DNA from: Glycine soja
Lineage: Eukaryota > Streptophyta > Magnoliopsida > Fabales > Fabaceae
Length of the DNA stretch: 64,000 bases
Assembly (NCBI RefSeq): GCF_004193775.1
Contig: NC_041006.1
Span: 25,658,388-25,722,387 of the forward strand
Direction of reading: 5' to 3'
In this document: in pieces, positions 22,079 to 35,460 of the stretch
Layout of the letters: each line of letters begins with the position of its first letter
Numbering within the stretch: the stretch's first letter is position 1
The notes under the pieces: generated by a model
Database searches by the model: none
What the model was told of the DNA's origin: nothing
The model's input: only the letters and a program-made list of their open reading frames with translations
Made by a program: the position numbers and the translations under genes

Positions 22079-23260
22079 TGTTGAGTCAAAGAGATTGAAG
22101 CGATGAGTTCAACATTGTGTAATCGATTACCAAGTTTAGTAATCAATTAGAAAGTGTTAGAACAAACATCAAAACTCACTTCTCTTGAAATATTGGCAAG
22201 TTTTATCGAATTAACTGATTACCATGTTTTGTAATCGATTACCTAAGCCAATTTCAGCAGAAAGTTGTCTCTAAGGCTTTAGATAATTGATTAACAATTT
22301 AGTAATTGATTAGCTTACGTCTGGAAAGTTTAGGAGCTCTCTGTGTAATGGAATAATCAATTACCACATTTGATAATTGATTATTCTAGAACTGTAGAAG
22401 CTTGAGAAGCTCTTTATGAAATGATATAATCGATTACCCAAGTTTGTAATCGATTACCCTATTTTTGGAAATCCAAAACACAAAGGGATTTGAATGAGTT
22501 AACCGATTACCCATTTTGCTAATCGATTATATCTATTTTATGTGTTAAAACTATAAATACCCTCACTTGTTCTTTCTCATTAGTGACTCTTGTTGGTTCA
22601 ATCTTATTTTTGAAAAACACTTTCTAAGAGTCATCTAAGGGAACCAACCTGCATTTCAACAAGAGTTTTATGATGATCAAGATTCATTCATTCTTTATCA
22701 TTGTTTGAAGAAAAAAGGAAAAACTTGAAGATAATTGGATCCGCATATTCGGGTGTATTCAATCCTATTTCTCATTCTTTCTACCTTCTGACCTTGATTA
22801 GGGTTATCAAGGGTTTGTGTGAATTGATAGGGTTTCAACTCCTGATCCTTGTCTTGTATGGTTCAAGGGAAGAGTAGAATTTTAGACAATTGCATGTGCA
22901 TAGTGGTTTTACTTGGTTTTCTATTAGTGGAAATTCTAAGTGGTCTTAGAACAACTGGATGTAAGTCCTCTTGAGGATTGAACTAGTATAAATTCTGAGT
23001 GTGATTCACTCTTTCTCTAAAGCTTTGTTTTGTTCATCAATCTTAGTAATGAAATTGATATGAAAGGGCCATAAAATTATGTTTTTCATAGATTTATGTA
23101 TTCATTGTTTTCTTTGATTGAATATCTTTTATAACAATTTTTTGAGAAAACCTTGATTACCATGAAGGGTAAGATTTAATTTGATTTAAATAAGGATATG
23201 GTAAATATTTCAAAAATAATTTATTCAATCCCCCTTTCTAGATTCCCAGATATTCCAACA
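22079..23260 (+). repeat. 5' LTR of the degenerate Copia element
   Basis: TGTTGAGTCAAAGAG...TTCCAACA, followed by primer binding sequence TGGTATCTAGAGC. Contains TAATCGATTA palindromes at 22120, 22232, 22427, 22447 and 22520 plus diverged copies, all upstream of TATAAATA (22552-22559). Confidence 0.8.
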
Positions 23261-23338
23261 ATTGGTATCTAGAGCTAGGGTCTTGAAAATTAATCAAGAT
23301 TTTATGAAAACTCTTTGATATGGTTGAGAATTAAATAC

Positions 23339-24672
23339 CATTTATGGAAGGTGTGTCCATTAACAAACCTCCACTCTTTTGTGGCATGAACTATCCCTTT
23401 TGGAAGTTTGAATGAAATTGTTTTGATGGAATATGTTAATAGAGGCATTTGGAATGCGGTGATAAATGGTTATACAATTCCAACCCAAGTTGTGGAAGGC
23501 AAAACTATAGAGAAACCCTATGAATCATGGTTTGTTGATGAAATTAGAAGAGCTGAATATGAATTTAAAGCCATGAATATCATTCACTTGTCCTTAAATT
23601 GTGATGAATTTTTCAGGGTGTTGGCATGTACTATGACGAAGGAGATGTGGGATCTAATACAAGTGACTCATGAAGGTACTTCAGAAGTTAGAAGAGCAAG
23701 GAAGAATTCTCTCATTCATGAGTATGGGACATTCCAAATGCAACAAGGAGAAACAATTGAAGATTCTCAAAAGAGGTTCACTCACATAGTAAATCATCTT
23801 AAGGGCCTTGGAAAAGTGTTTGAGAAAGAAGAGCTAGATGTAAAGATAATAAAGTCCTTCAATAGAACATGGAAACTAAAGGTCACGACAATCTCTGAGT
23901 CCAAAGATCTTACCTCCATCACACATGTAGAGCTATTTTGAAAATTAAAAGAGTATGCAATGGACATGACTAGGATGGATGAAGAGGAGGCTAAGGAGAA
24001 GAAAAGTAGAGGCTTAGTACTAAAATCCCCAATACCATCTACTGATAAGAGTGATGAAGAAAGTGTAGAAGGTTCTAAGAGTAAGAATCTAACATTGATT
24101 GTTAGAAAGTTCAAGAAGTTTTTGGAGAACAAGAATCCCAAAGGAAGATCCTTTCAGGACAATAAGAACTTTAAGAAGAATGACTTGACCTTCTCTAATT
24201 TTATTAGTTTCGAGTGTGGCAAATTGAGCCACATAAAATTTGAATGCTCCATCTTTCTAAATAAAAAAGGAGGAGAAAAAAAGACAAAAGGTCATAACAA
24301 GAAGAAAAAGGCTTACATAGCGTGGGAAGAGAATGCTTCTAGCACCTCAAGTGATTCAAGCAATGAAGAAGAGACAAATCTGTCTTATGGCGGATGATGA
24401 AGTTGAAAGCGCTATAAGTTCTTCTGATTTCAAAACTAAACTTGATGAAAACTATGATCAACTTTTAGATGCCTTGAATGAGATGCATGAAGAGGCTCAA
24501 AAGTTATCTCAAGCCAACAACTCTCTCAAGGGAAATTTGAGATGACATGTGGATAATATAGTAAGTTGTCAAAAAGAGTTATCTAGTTTGAAATTGAAAA
24601 ATGAGGAACTTGAAAAGGTACTAGGAAACTCTTCTTGCAATGACAAAACTATCTCCACATCTTCTCACTCCT
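23339..24672 (+). pseudogene. Copia gag remnant
   Basis: Gag-like frames at 23408-23941, 23960-24397 and 24333-24545 are separated by stops and frameshifts. Landmarks: WDLIQVTHEGTSEVRRARK, RFTHIVNHLKGLGKVF, a zinc knuckle at about 24210-24250 and a coiled-coil tail. The knuckle reads SFECGKLSHIKFEC: the first Cys ligand has become Ser, so it could not bind zinc normally. Confidence 0.8.
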
Positions 24673-25069
24673 AATGTGAAATGTGAAAGGAACTTACATA
24701 GAAAAAATAAATATTTGTTAAAACCCTTGTCCAAATTCACAATGGGAAGATATAATCTAGATTCACTTCTTGCACAAAAAAATGCATGTTTAACAAAGTA
24801 GGAATTGACTATACAATTGACAAGAAACAAAAGTCTTTTAGAAATTTCTTCAACTTTGTCGAAGCGTCTAGCACCCATTTCACAACATATCACTATTGTA
24901 TGCATAAGGGTCATTCATCTAAAAATTGTGTGATTAGGAGATATGGAGTTCCAAATGGGAGATATAGATAGAACCCTAAAGGAACTATAAAGGCTATTAA
25001 CCAAAAAGGACCCATAATCTCCTAGGTACCTAAATCTACCCTCTAAATTGTTTTGAAGGTATTCCTTGA

Positions 25070-26520
25070 AGCCAATGAGCTTATGTGGTATTTGGATAAT
25101 GGTTGTTCAAGGCATATGACGGTAGACAAGAGCAAAATTGTCTCTTTGAAAGCAAAGGAGGAAGGCTATGTAACCTATGGAGACAACAACAAAGGTATAT
25201 AGAGTTTTCAATAAGAATTCATTAGAGATTGAAGTATATGTTTGTGTTGTATTTGATGAATCTATTCTCCAAAAGGAGGGAAAGGTGCATGTTTTTTATG
25301 ATGATGTAAGGAGTCCAAGAAAAAAATTCTCCAAGGAGTGAAGAGGTGGTAAACAATCAACCTCAAAAAGGACCCTCATCATAACACAACTTTTTTCCCA
25401 AGGAATAGAGAACACCAAGGAATCTCTCTATTGACAACATCATCGGAGACATAGAAAAGGCAGCAACTACTAGGCACTCTTTAAATTTGTTTTGTGAGCA
25501 TACTATATTTTTGTCTCAAGTAGAACCCTTGTCTGTAAAGAAGGCACTCAAAGATGAGTTTTGGATAATGTTCATGCATGAGGAGTTGAACCAATTTAAA
25601 AAGAATGATGTATGGGAATCAATACCTTATTCTAAAAATATGAACATCATTGGAACTAAATGGGTTTTCAAAAATAAATTGGATGAAAATGGTTTGATCA
25701 CTAGGAATAAAGTAAGGCTACTAGCCAAGGGCTAGAACCAACAAGAGGGTATAGACTTTGGTGAAACCTATGCACTGGTAGCTAGACTAGAGGTTGTAAG
25801 ATTGCTACTTTCTTATGCTTGTGTTATGCATTTCAAGTTATACCAAATGGATGTCAAAAGTGCTTGCTTATATAGATACACTGAAGAGGAAGTTTATGTT
25901 TCCCAACCTCTGGATTTTGAGGATCATAAAAATTCAAATCATGTATACAAGCTTAAGAAATCTATTTATGGACTTAAAACAAGCACCCAGGAAATGGTAT
26001 GAGAGGCTTAGCAACTTCCTTCTTGAACAAAATTTTGAGAAAGAAAATTTTGATAAAAACTTCTCTCATTAACAAGTCCTCTTATAGCATTTTACTTGTG
26101 CAAGTTTATGTGGATGACATCATTTTTGGTTCCACTAACAAATCTCTTTGTGAAGATTTTGTGCACAAGATGTAGGGGGAGTTTGAAATGTCAATAATGA
26201 AGGAGTTAAATTACTTTCTTGGTCTCCAAGTGAAGCAAATGGACCATGGAACATTTCTCCAACAAAAAAATACTGCAAGGAACTTCTCAGGAAGTTTAAG
26301 ATTGACAAAAGCAAGGATGCTACAACTCATATGGCTATTAATTTCAACCTTAGTGCAGATGAAAAAGGAAATTTTGTTGATCAAGAAAACTATATAGGTA
26401 TCATTGGTTCCCTACTTTACTTGACTTCAAGTAGACTGAACATTATGTGTAGTGTTTGCGTGTGTGCATGCTATTAATCTAGTCCTAAGGAGTCTCACTT
26501 CTCTACTGTATAAAGGATCA
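25070..26520 (+). pseudogene. Copia protease and reverse transcriptase remnants
   Basis: The protease block reads WYLDNGCSRHMT: the catalytic DSG is DNG. Sequence then jumps past integrase to RT blocks ([50 protein letters not shown]) in shifting frames with stops at the KG*NQ and KM*GEF positions. It ends near the GSLLYLTSSR block; the RNase H active site is gone. Non-functional. Confidence 0.8.
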
Positions 26521-26775
26521 TGACTAGTGTTTAATGGAATGAAATTTTTTCTTCTTTGCCTTGTGTGCTATGCTTTCATTTATGGTTTTATTCTGATACA
26601 CACTTTTTGGCTTTGTGATGCCAAAAGAGGGAGAAAGATATGACTAATTTGTGTATATACCTAGATGTTATGCTTTGAATAGATGCTACTAATAAGTTTG
26701 TCAAGCATGATGTAGAACAAGTACAAAGCAAAAGGAAAACATCAATACACATCATTTTGGTTTAGCATGACCAAA

Positions 26776-27385
26776 ACCAAAAAGGGGAACATTGTTGAAT
26801 CAAAGAGATTGAAGTCATGAAGACTAGTCGTAGGATCTTTTGGTTTTAATAATCTTACAATGCCAAACATGTTAGTTAAGATATGGCATTTGTATTGTAT
26901 GTTTTTAGACTAGACATATTGAGTGTTTTAGACTTAGTTTTATTATCCATGATTAGTGGTAATCAAACATGAGAAGATAAATGTATTGATCTCAAAGTTT
27001 CTTAGAAGAAATGAGTATTGATCTCAAAGTTTCTTAGATAAATGTAATCAGTTACCAAATTTAGTAATTAATTACAAAGTGTTAGAAAAAGCATTAGAAC
27101 TCCGTTCTCTTGAATTATTGGCAAGTTTTATTGAATTAATTGATTACCATGTTTTGTAATTGATTACCTAAGCTAGTTTCACCAAAAGGAAGTCTCAGAG
27201 GCTCGAGATAATCGATTACCACATTTAGCAATCAATTAGATTGCATATGGAAACTTTAGGAGCTCTTTGTGTAATGAAATAATCAATTAGCACACTTGAT
27301 AATCGATTATTGCATAACCATAGAAGCTTGAAAAGCTCTTTGTCGAACGAGATAATCGATTACCCAAGTTCGTAACCAATTATCT
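26776..27385 (+). repeat. Polypurine tract and truncated 3' LTR
   Basis: The purine tract AAAAAGGGGAACAT (about 26779-26792) is followed by TGTTGAATCAAAGAG at 26793, matching the 5' LTR start. The copy contains a segment (26815-26990) absent from the 5' LTR and ends within the palindrome cluster near 27385, so TATA and U5 are lost. Confidence 0.7.
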
Positions 27386-29563
27386 ATAACAGATTAATAA
27401 GCAGCGAAAAACCCCTCAATGCAAGGATAAAAACCATAGGTCATCCATACCAAAGAAATAACTCCACTATAATCAATGAAGATACAAGAGAACCTCCAAC
27501 AAGTGCACTAAAACATACTACAAATAGTCAAATCAAAACAAACTCCTAATTTTTCCCCTCTCAAATAAGTCTCTCTCACTGTATCTCACCCTCTAATCTG
27601 ACCCCTCTCCACTTAAATAAGTGAGACATACGAGCCTTCTCATTTGTGTCTTTACTCAACATAGGAAGGGAGTCCAACAAATCCAACATTTAGTCTAGGA
27701 AACTATTCAAATAAGTTACTCCCCTCCACCAAAGGATCCACCCAAAAATATCAAATATGTTTTCTTACCATTCTCCACCACCTTCTCAACTGCCTTTGTA
27801 AACCAAGCTAGTTTTGCCTCTTTATCCCTATCATTTTACTCTTCTAAAATTTTCTTCTATATCCTAAATTATTTTTAAGTTTGAGTCCAAATAAAAAATA
27901 TATATTAAATTTCCTCAACTTTATTCAAGTTAATTACTTAAGTTTTTTTTATCACAATTTTAACTATGATTGTGCTATTTTTTTTAACTTCAAATTAAAC
28001 TTTAATGAAACAAAAAAAAAAGTGAATAAATTAAGAAGATTTTAAATATCTTGGAAATATTTTTTTTTATAAACAAATGAAATTGTATTAGAAGACCCAT
28101 GTATGCATAAGTGCAAATGATAGGAACAAAAACCTCTTGGAGGTAAAATGTAATTTAAAAATTTTTTATATAAAAATAATTTAAATAACGTTAAAGAATA
28201 TAATTTCTCATTCTAGTCATGTCAAATCATGTGTTATGTAGGATTATTTTCTAATTAGAATTAGATTTTTACTTCAACAATTGCTTAATAAAAATTTGGC
28301 TAAATTATATTTTTGGTTTCCTAAGTATTATGACGGTTACATCTTGATTTTGTAGGTTCCAATTTTCTCAATTGTCTCATTTTTTCATTTATAATCAAGC
28401 ATCTTGATCTAATATTCAACAAAGCTAACTTACATGTCAAATTGAGCTTAATATGGTAATTGTTGTGTTGATAACATTTAAGGCAAATTATTGTTTTAAT
28501 GACAACAATGAAGAACAACAAAGATTTTTTTTTTCATTCTAAATGAATTAATGACTTAAATATTTGATGAGATCGTTATTGAAATACCTAATGATAAATG
28601 GAAGAAAACTTAAGAGTTGAAGAATCATATTTGCCCAATCATAACTAGGGATTAAAATTACAATGAAAAACTTAGAATTTTATATTAAAGGTCAAAATAA
28701 ATTAACAAAATAAAGTTGCAATTTGATTGAAAAAATAATTCTTAATGAACATAAGTTTTGTTTAATTAGAAATTGGCACCTACCTTGGAAGTAGGACTTT
28801 AGGTTGATAACATGTGGCACAGTAAAGACTACCATCACATTTTGTTCTCAAACCCTCAAGTTTTTCCCAACTATTATTCACCTAAAAGCTAAATGAGAAC
28901 CATTGTTAATTGTATTCAATATTGTGAATATATGCAACATTATGATTATAATTCATGTTTAGAACAAAAATTCGTGTCAAACCTTGATGCTGGACGAGTA
29001 ATTAACGAGGCAAAGTGACACAAGAACTACCACCACCACTTGGCTCTAATTTTGAATAAAACTAAAATAGTAATGCATATATCATTTTCCATTCCATAAG
29101 AAACTAGCTAGAAGGATATCAAACGTATTTGTAAATAAGATTAAGATAAAAATGACTAGCTAAGGATCCTTCATTTTAATGCAGGCCTTCTAGTTTCACA
29201 CTTTGAGGGTTGAGAAACAACAAACATGGAGGTTATTAAGTCCTTTGTCCCTTTGCCATTTCCTCTTTCAATTATATTTTTCAAATTTTGAGGGTTTTGA
29301 TGGTTTGATTAATTTATACATTTGCTTGAGCGAAAAGAATAGGATTTGTTGAGTTAAGGAAAAGTAGGAAAGGATGAATATTGGATAGTGTGTCTTGTTC
29401 TTTATGTTCAAACTTTGGAATTATTCAGCTTATAGGTTATACCATTAAATTGGTTTCATCATTAAGCTTTCAAATAAAATATACATGTTTTATCCTTAAA
29501 ACTAAACTTTCATCTAATTTTATTAAATATATAGATTGAAGTCATAGGTTGCCACAACCACAT
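27386..29563. other. Unassigned AT-rich sequence
   Basis: No gene, LTR or transposon terminus that I can support, apart from the possible exon remnant at 28784-28880. Two short stretches (28776-28850 and 28975-29045) look like diverged copies of each other. Confidence 0.4.
28784..28880 (-). pseudogene. Possible Cys-rich exon remnant
   Basis: The minus strand is open over about 32 codons (WEKLEGLRTKCDGSLYCATC...), ending in CCAAG followed by GTAGGT, a good splice donor. The C-x-x-x-L-x-C-x-x-C pattern resembles the Cys-rich N-terminus of PI-PLC X-domain-like proteins, and the strand matches the pseudogene at 10818-21550. It may be that gene's first exon pushed 7 kb away by the Copia element. 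The similarity is short. Confidence 0.3.
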
Positions 29564-30524
29564 TGTTGCAAGCTCCATTGGAGCTTGTAGGCCTAGGATC
29601 TTCTTCATCAATGGATTCCTTTGCTTCTTGGAAGATAAATGGCAGCGGAATGGAGAAGGAAGAGAGAGAGGAGAAGCCACTTCAAGGAGAAGATGAGTCT
29701 AGAAGAAGCTCACCACCATAGGAGGCCATGGATAAGAGCTTGGAGGAAGAAGGAGATGAATGAAGGGAGAGGGAGAGAAGAGCACGAAATTTTGTGCTCA
29801 AAAAGAGCTCTGAAATCTGAAGTTAATATTCAAATGATCAAAGTTGAAAAAAATGCACACACATGACCTCTATTTATAGCCTAAGTGTCACACAAAATTG
29901 GAGGGAAATTCAAATTTCACTTGAATTTGAAATTGAATTTGTGAAGCCAAACTTTGGAGCCAAAATTTCACTAATTATGATTAGTGAATTTTAGTTATGG
30001 TTCAACCCACTAATCCAAGATCAATTCCAAGATTCTCCACTAAGTGTACTTAGGTGTCATGAGGCATGAAAAGCATGAAGGACATGCACAAAGTGTGACT
30101 ATATGATGTGACAATGGGGTGTAGTAAGAAAATGCTCACCTCCCCCTCTAAAATTTAATTGGATTGGGCTTCTACCAATTCAATTAAATTTATTTCCAAC
30201 CACACACATCAAATATCCACTTAGTGCGTGTGAAATTACAAAACTACCCCTAATACAAAAACTAGTCTAGGTGCCCAAAAATACAAGGGCTGAAAAATCC
30301 TATATTTCTAGGGTACCCTACCTACATTATGGAGCCCTAAATACAAGGCCCAAAATTAGTGAAACCTTAATCTAATATGTACCAAGATAAGTGGGCTCAT
30401 ACTTAGCCCATGGGTCCGAAATCTACCCTAAGGCTCATGAGAACTCTAGGGCCTTCTCTTGCATTTTTGGCCGAATCTTCTTGGAGTCTTCTATCCAATG
30501 CCCTTGGGGGGTAGGATTGCATCA
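29564..30524 (-). mobile_element. Solo LTR, TSD CACAT
   Basis: 961 bp, TGATGCAATCC...TTGCAACA on the minus strand, flanked by perfect CACAT (29559-29563 and 30525-30529). Same family as 46523-47498 and 10583-10791. A TATA-like CTATAAATAG lies near 29870 in element orientation. The ORF at 29639-29866 lies within it and is not credible as a gene. Confidence 0.85.
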
Positions 30525-31966
30525 CACATGGTGACTTGACTTACGCACCGAATATAACAAATTAAATTAAAAATCAGATAGACCATCAAAAAAATATTTT
30601 TAAAAATATATTAAAAAGTATTTGAAGTTACACTTTTAAGATTGTAATCATTAGGTATGGGAAAGATATTAACAACCTTTATTTTTACTTGAATGTGTGT
30701 AAAATTATGTAACTTTATAAATGTATGTTTTATCCACTAAAATATAATTTTTATGACCTGTCCAACAATTAAATTGGAAGTTTTTAAAAAGTAGATTAAG
30801 TTTATAAAATATCATTTAGTAAAATACTATAATTAATACTTCATCGTATTATTTTATGTTAATAGTTAATATGTTATTTAAAATATAAGTAAATGCCCTT
30901 CATTGGGTAGTATAACAACAAATGTTCGATGTGAAGTTTGATATACATAATTATATAGATAATTTCAAATGATTTGAAAGTTAGATTGATTAATTTTTTG
31001 TGTTCTACAATAAGTTATTAAGAGATATAAGTGTGTATGTGTGTATATATTTATAGATAGATAGATATACATACATAGGTACATAGATACATAGCTAGAT
31101 ATATGAGAATGGATCAAATGACACTGATATAACAACTTTTATACCAGTTAATAACTTTATATAACATGTGAATTTGATCGATTAAAGTGTCGAATTATAA
31201 TTATATATTACCATAATTATTTGTGTCAATTTTTATGAAAATTGAACATAAATAAGAAGGTGATCAAACGATTCATATTTTAGTGTATGTAGAGTATCAT
31301 TCTTCTTAGAGAATGGTGCAAATAACTTCAGTTCACACACAATTGTTAGGAAGGTAAGCAAATATGATGCCACAATCATATATGCCAAGAAAATAAGTTT
31401 TTTAGAGAAAAAATTATTGTTATGTTTATGATTTTTCAAAAAGGCTTTTAACTAATGGTAGGCTGGTTTGGAATTAGAATCCCTTTTTGATCATCATATT
31501 TCACCATGGTTTAATGTAATCCAAACATGTATTGGAAGTTGAGATTTATATATTATATTCTTCACTCAAATACTTGACATAAAATCCCTTTGGTCTTATC
31601 ATCATTTGCATAGTTTTGTAACTACATGAGATTTCATCAAACATATAGATTGAAATCTATGTGAATACATGTAAGTATCACTTCAGGTATCAACATAAGA
31701 CACCGTAATTTTTAACTCAAGTTAGAGTATAAACATATGATTCCTTATTATGTTTATACTTGCATTGTTCTCGGCAAGTGTCAATAGAGACAAAACATTA
31801 AAAATAGAGCAAAAATTACTCAACAAAACAAGAAACTATATTAAACCAACAATTCCAAACAAAGAAATTATACAAAGTTTATCTAATCCTAACTACAATA
31901 AGTTTATCTAAACATTAAGAAATTACAATACATGTGTTTTGCTTTTTTTTTCGAAAACAATCCTAA

Positions 31967-32044
<78 letters not shown>

Positions 32045-32400
32045 TCACACATTGAAATTAAAGTATTTTTATTTTTTACACATATTTAATTATTGTTACA
32101 AATAAAATCAGGCACATAAATTTATCAAATATGAATTTATCAATTAGTTTATCTTTACCACAATCGTATGGCTTTGGAAGTAACACCTAGGCATCTAGCA
32201 ATTGTAATTAAGGAGAGAACCATTTTTTTCCATTTTCTAATATCTTATCTAAAGCCCTTGGAGAGTGAAACTAGTGAAGTAGACGGGCTATTCTTCTCCC
32301 TCCATTTTCTATATTAAGGCAAAATTGATTATAACTTTGTTGGAGGCCAAATATAAGATTAACTATTGGCATGAGATTGATTTTTCAGGATAGGCAATGA

Positions 32401-32402
<2 letters not shown>
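30525..32402. other. AT-rich intergenic DNA
   Basis: No coding signal. It holds a small (GATA/CATA)-type tract near 31050-31100 and an AT microsatellite at 31969-32034. Confidence 0.5.
31969..32034. repeat. (AT)n microsatellite
   Basis: An almost pure AT dinucleotide run of about 66 bp. Confidence 0.95.

Positions 32403-32496
<94 letters not shown>
32403..32496. repeat. (AT)n microsatellite, left half
   Basis: A pure AT run of about 94 bp that stops at the CACTA terminus. The run resumes at 40209 on the other side of the transposon. Confidence 0.95.
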
Positions 32497-32499
<3 letters not shown>

Positions 32500-32514
32500 T
32501 ACTAAAAAAAAGGC

Positions 32515-32893
32515 TTTCTACATCGGTTCTGAAGGTCTTTCTACATCGGTTATGACCCGTGGTGATTAGTGGGTGTCGTTGAAAAGCCTAAGCCCTTTAA
32601 CATCGATTGAATGACCGATGTAGAAGGGAAGTTTTTTACATCGGTTGTGAAGGGATGATCGATGTAAAAGGGGAGTGTTTCTACATCGGTTGTTAAGGCA
32701 GAACTGATGTAGAAGATGAGTTTTCTACATCGGTTGTGAAGGAAGGACCGATGTAGAAGGGGAGTGTTCCACACCGGTTGTGAAGGGCGGACCGATGTAG
32801 AAGGGGAGTGTTTCTACATCGGTTGTGATGTTAGAATCGATGTAGAATGGTGATTGTTTCTACATCGGTTATATTTGAATCGATGTGGAAGGG
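32515..32893. repeat. CACTA left subterminal repeats
   Basis: Repeated CTACATCGGTT motifs alternate with the inverse ACCGATGTAGAA about 20-40 bp apart, forming a series of short potential hairpins. Roughly seven pairs, some diverged (for example CATCGATT near 32600). Confidence 0.8.
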
Positions 32894-33136
32894 GACATTT
32901 TATTTTTTTGCTAAATTTATGAATGTACCTCCATTTAAGCATTTAAGCATTACTTCGTTCTGGTAATATAATCAATCTTGTTTTTGAATCATACACCATT
33001 TTTGTTTTAATTAGAACTACATGAAGGAGGGTAGTCATACTAATATGAATACATGAAAACAGTACAAATCATGCAAATGGAGTCATCCTAACAATAACAT
33101 TTTCATTTTAATCAGAACTACAGCATTAAGAATTAC

Positions 33137-33218
33137 CTTGCTGGCAATGTTGTTAGAAAGCTAGTCCAAACCCTTGTAAAGACCCTCTCCAGAAGTTGCA
33201 CAGGTGCTTTGGATATAC
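33137..33218 (-). pseudogene. Captured exon, gene not identified
   Basis: Between acceptor TTTCAG and donor AAG|GTAATT the minus strand encodes ISKAPVQLLERVFTRVW followed by TSFLTTLPA. The splice frame and amino-acid composition look genuine. I do not recognise the source gene. Confidence 0.4.
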
Positions 33219-35170
33219 CTGAAATAAACGAATTCATTGAATGAAAAATAGTTTCTCATAAATGCAAGTCCCTAAACAAATATTTGATTGGTTAAAGGTC
33301 CTTAAAGTTTTATTCCATGAAGGTTTTAGTCCCTGCCGTTAGAGACTTGGAGTGTGCCATTAAGATGATGACTTATGCATATCTTCAATGAAGAAAGGAG
33401 ATTGAAGACATCCTTGACAATCGAAACATTTGCCACAATTGTAACATTTGACAATGTATGAAGGTACTAAAATGTTTAATAGCAATTAGGCAGCATTCCA
33501 GTGAACCAAAAAATAACAATACTTTGACTTCAAATAATATAATGATTAATCAAAGTTATGGTAATAATATATAGGCTCTAGCAGGTAAGTTAAACTTAAA
33601 CTTTCATAAATTAATAATTCCCTTAAAATATATATTTTTTGCCTTAACTGCGTTCAACTTAAAAAATTAATCATTTCAGTAAATTAAGAAAATAACATTT
33701 TTTTATGCACTTCAGTTTTTTTGAAAAAATTTAATGAAAGTTCACTCAGCACGCGTGGTGGTCGAAGAAAATCTAAATCCCTGCTTATGAAGATACAGAG
33801 ATGTTCACATGCAAAACTTGAAAAGAACATTGAATTCAAACCATTTTTTTCTGTTATAGAACAAGAGTATTTTTGGCTGGAGACAACTTTATTTGATTAT
33901 GATAGAAATATTGAGTAATAGAATTTTCCCAAAAATTAAAATGTAACTACATAATATAAACTAAATTTTCCATAAATTTATTTTAAAACATATAATAAAA
34001 ACATCCTTTGTTAAAAACAAACAAGACATTTGAGTTAAACCATGTTTTCACTAGAAAAATAACTAATTTTCCTTTGAACAAACAAAACAGAACAAAATAT
34101 AAAAACTGGTAACACTGTATATTAGAAAAATAAAATTTAAAGGTATATCATTGAGTGAGATTGCTGACAAGAAGGAAGTGGGTACTGGCCAGCATGACAG
34201 GAAAGTGATATAGTTCATCCATCTGCATACAAAAACTGATATTTAAAAAAAATAAAAAATAGTAATAATACTTGGAACTCATTAATACTTGGGAGCCAAT
34301 GGCAAAACAATGTGTCTATCATACGAGGATTCTAATCATATGTTGCCAACTCAACAACTTTCTAAATCTCATTAGGCAAAGAGCATAGCGCAAAACTCGC
34401 TGTATCTACCGAGATCATAACAAATTAACTATAATGTATGAAGCTTAGGTTTGGTACTTGTCTAACATGCACATATAGAATTATAGAAAGGTTAGGAATT
34501 ATAATCCATAGGCTTAAAAAAACCTTTTCTTAAAGTAAAATATATTTTTTTTTACGTGAAGTATTTAAAGTTTTTTATTTTAGTTCATACTTTTAAGTAA
34601 CAATATTAATTAATGTAGTAATAATATTGATAATTTATTAACTTGTTATGTCATAAAAAATTTAACAAATAATCATGTATAATTTTTTAATAAATTATAT
34701 TTTTAAATTTCTTGTCAAATAATTTAATGTTATCAATTCAATAGATGGCTGTCCAATCAAATTATATTTTTTTAAATATGGCTTATTAAAATAAATTACG
34801 GGTGATTTTTTTATTATTGTTTTATGACATGATAAGTTAATATGCTCCTAGCTCATCCTCATTGGTTTGATGTTTATTCTACTGACCTGTTTCAAATATT
34901 GTTTGCAAGTATCCTAAGTAAAATTGTTATCCCTAACCATTTTTTCATCTATCAATTCCACTAAAAACTTACGTGACATTGAAAAATCAATTTTTTTATA
35001 AAAAAATCTGACATAACACTAAAAAACTCTTGTCAAACTAGAGTTTTCCTACATAATTCTCAATATATTATAACATATCTAAAATAACAAGACCAGACAA
35101 CACTGAAGCGTCAATATTCAAAATTTACAAATGCATCAATAGATTAAAACTATCAGGTAAGACTTAATAC

Positions 35171-35460
35171 CTGAAGGAATAGAGTGGTCAATTTTAGACA
35201 CTCAAACTTCAAAATTTCCAAAGAGGAACAATTGCTGAACAGAGAATTTAAGACATTATCATAACTGATATGAGATGGATAAAAACCAACAAACATTTAT
35301 TGGAGAGTCAACCATACCTTAAATTAAGAAAGCATAGGTTGAGACAAGTAACATCAACCTCTTTCAAATTTGCCGAGAGCGAAAGGTTTAAAAATAACAA
35401 ATGAAAACAATTTGCTAAGAGTGGACAATTAATGAATGCAGAAGACTTCATATACTCAGT
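35171..35460 (-). pseudogene. Captured F-box/LRR-like gene fragment
   Basis: Two minus-strand exons. The first (about 35460-35318) reads NCPLLANCFHLLFLNLSL and NLKEVDVTCLNLCFLNL, ending AAG|GTATGG. The second (35264-35171) begins after ATATCAG and joins in phase (SYDNVLNSLFSNCSSLEIL, FECLKLTTLFLQ) before a GTATTA donor. The repeated leucine spacing resembles leucine-rich repeats of plant F-box/FBD proteins, which act in ubiquitin ligases. The F-box itself is not present. Confidence 0.5.

Larger units (their letters stand above)
22079..27385 (+). mobile_element. Degenerate plus-strand Copia element
   Basis: 5' LTR 22079-23260, primer binding site near 23263, gag 23339-24672, protease remnant near 25075, RT remnants 25487-26520, purine tract and truncated 3' LTR from 26793. 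Integrase and RNase H are missing and there are many stops, so it is inactive. It is clearly older than the SIRE1 copy. Confidence 0.85.

Noticed and set aside
29639..29866. Basic 75-codon ORF
   Set aside because: Located in a solo LTR; purine-rich composition explains the charge.
33721..33918. 65-codon plus-strand ORF in the CACTA element
   Set aside because: No recognisable domain and AT-rich surroundings; not supported as a gene.
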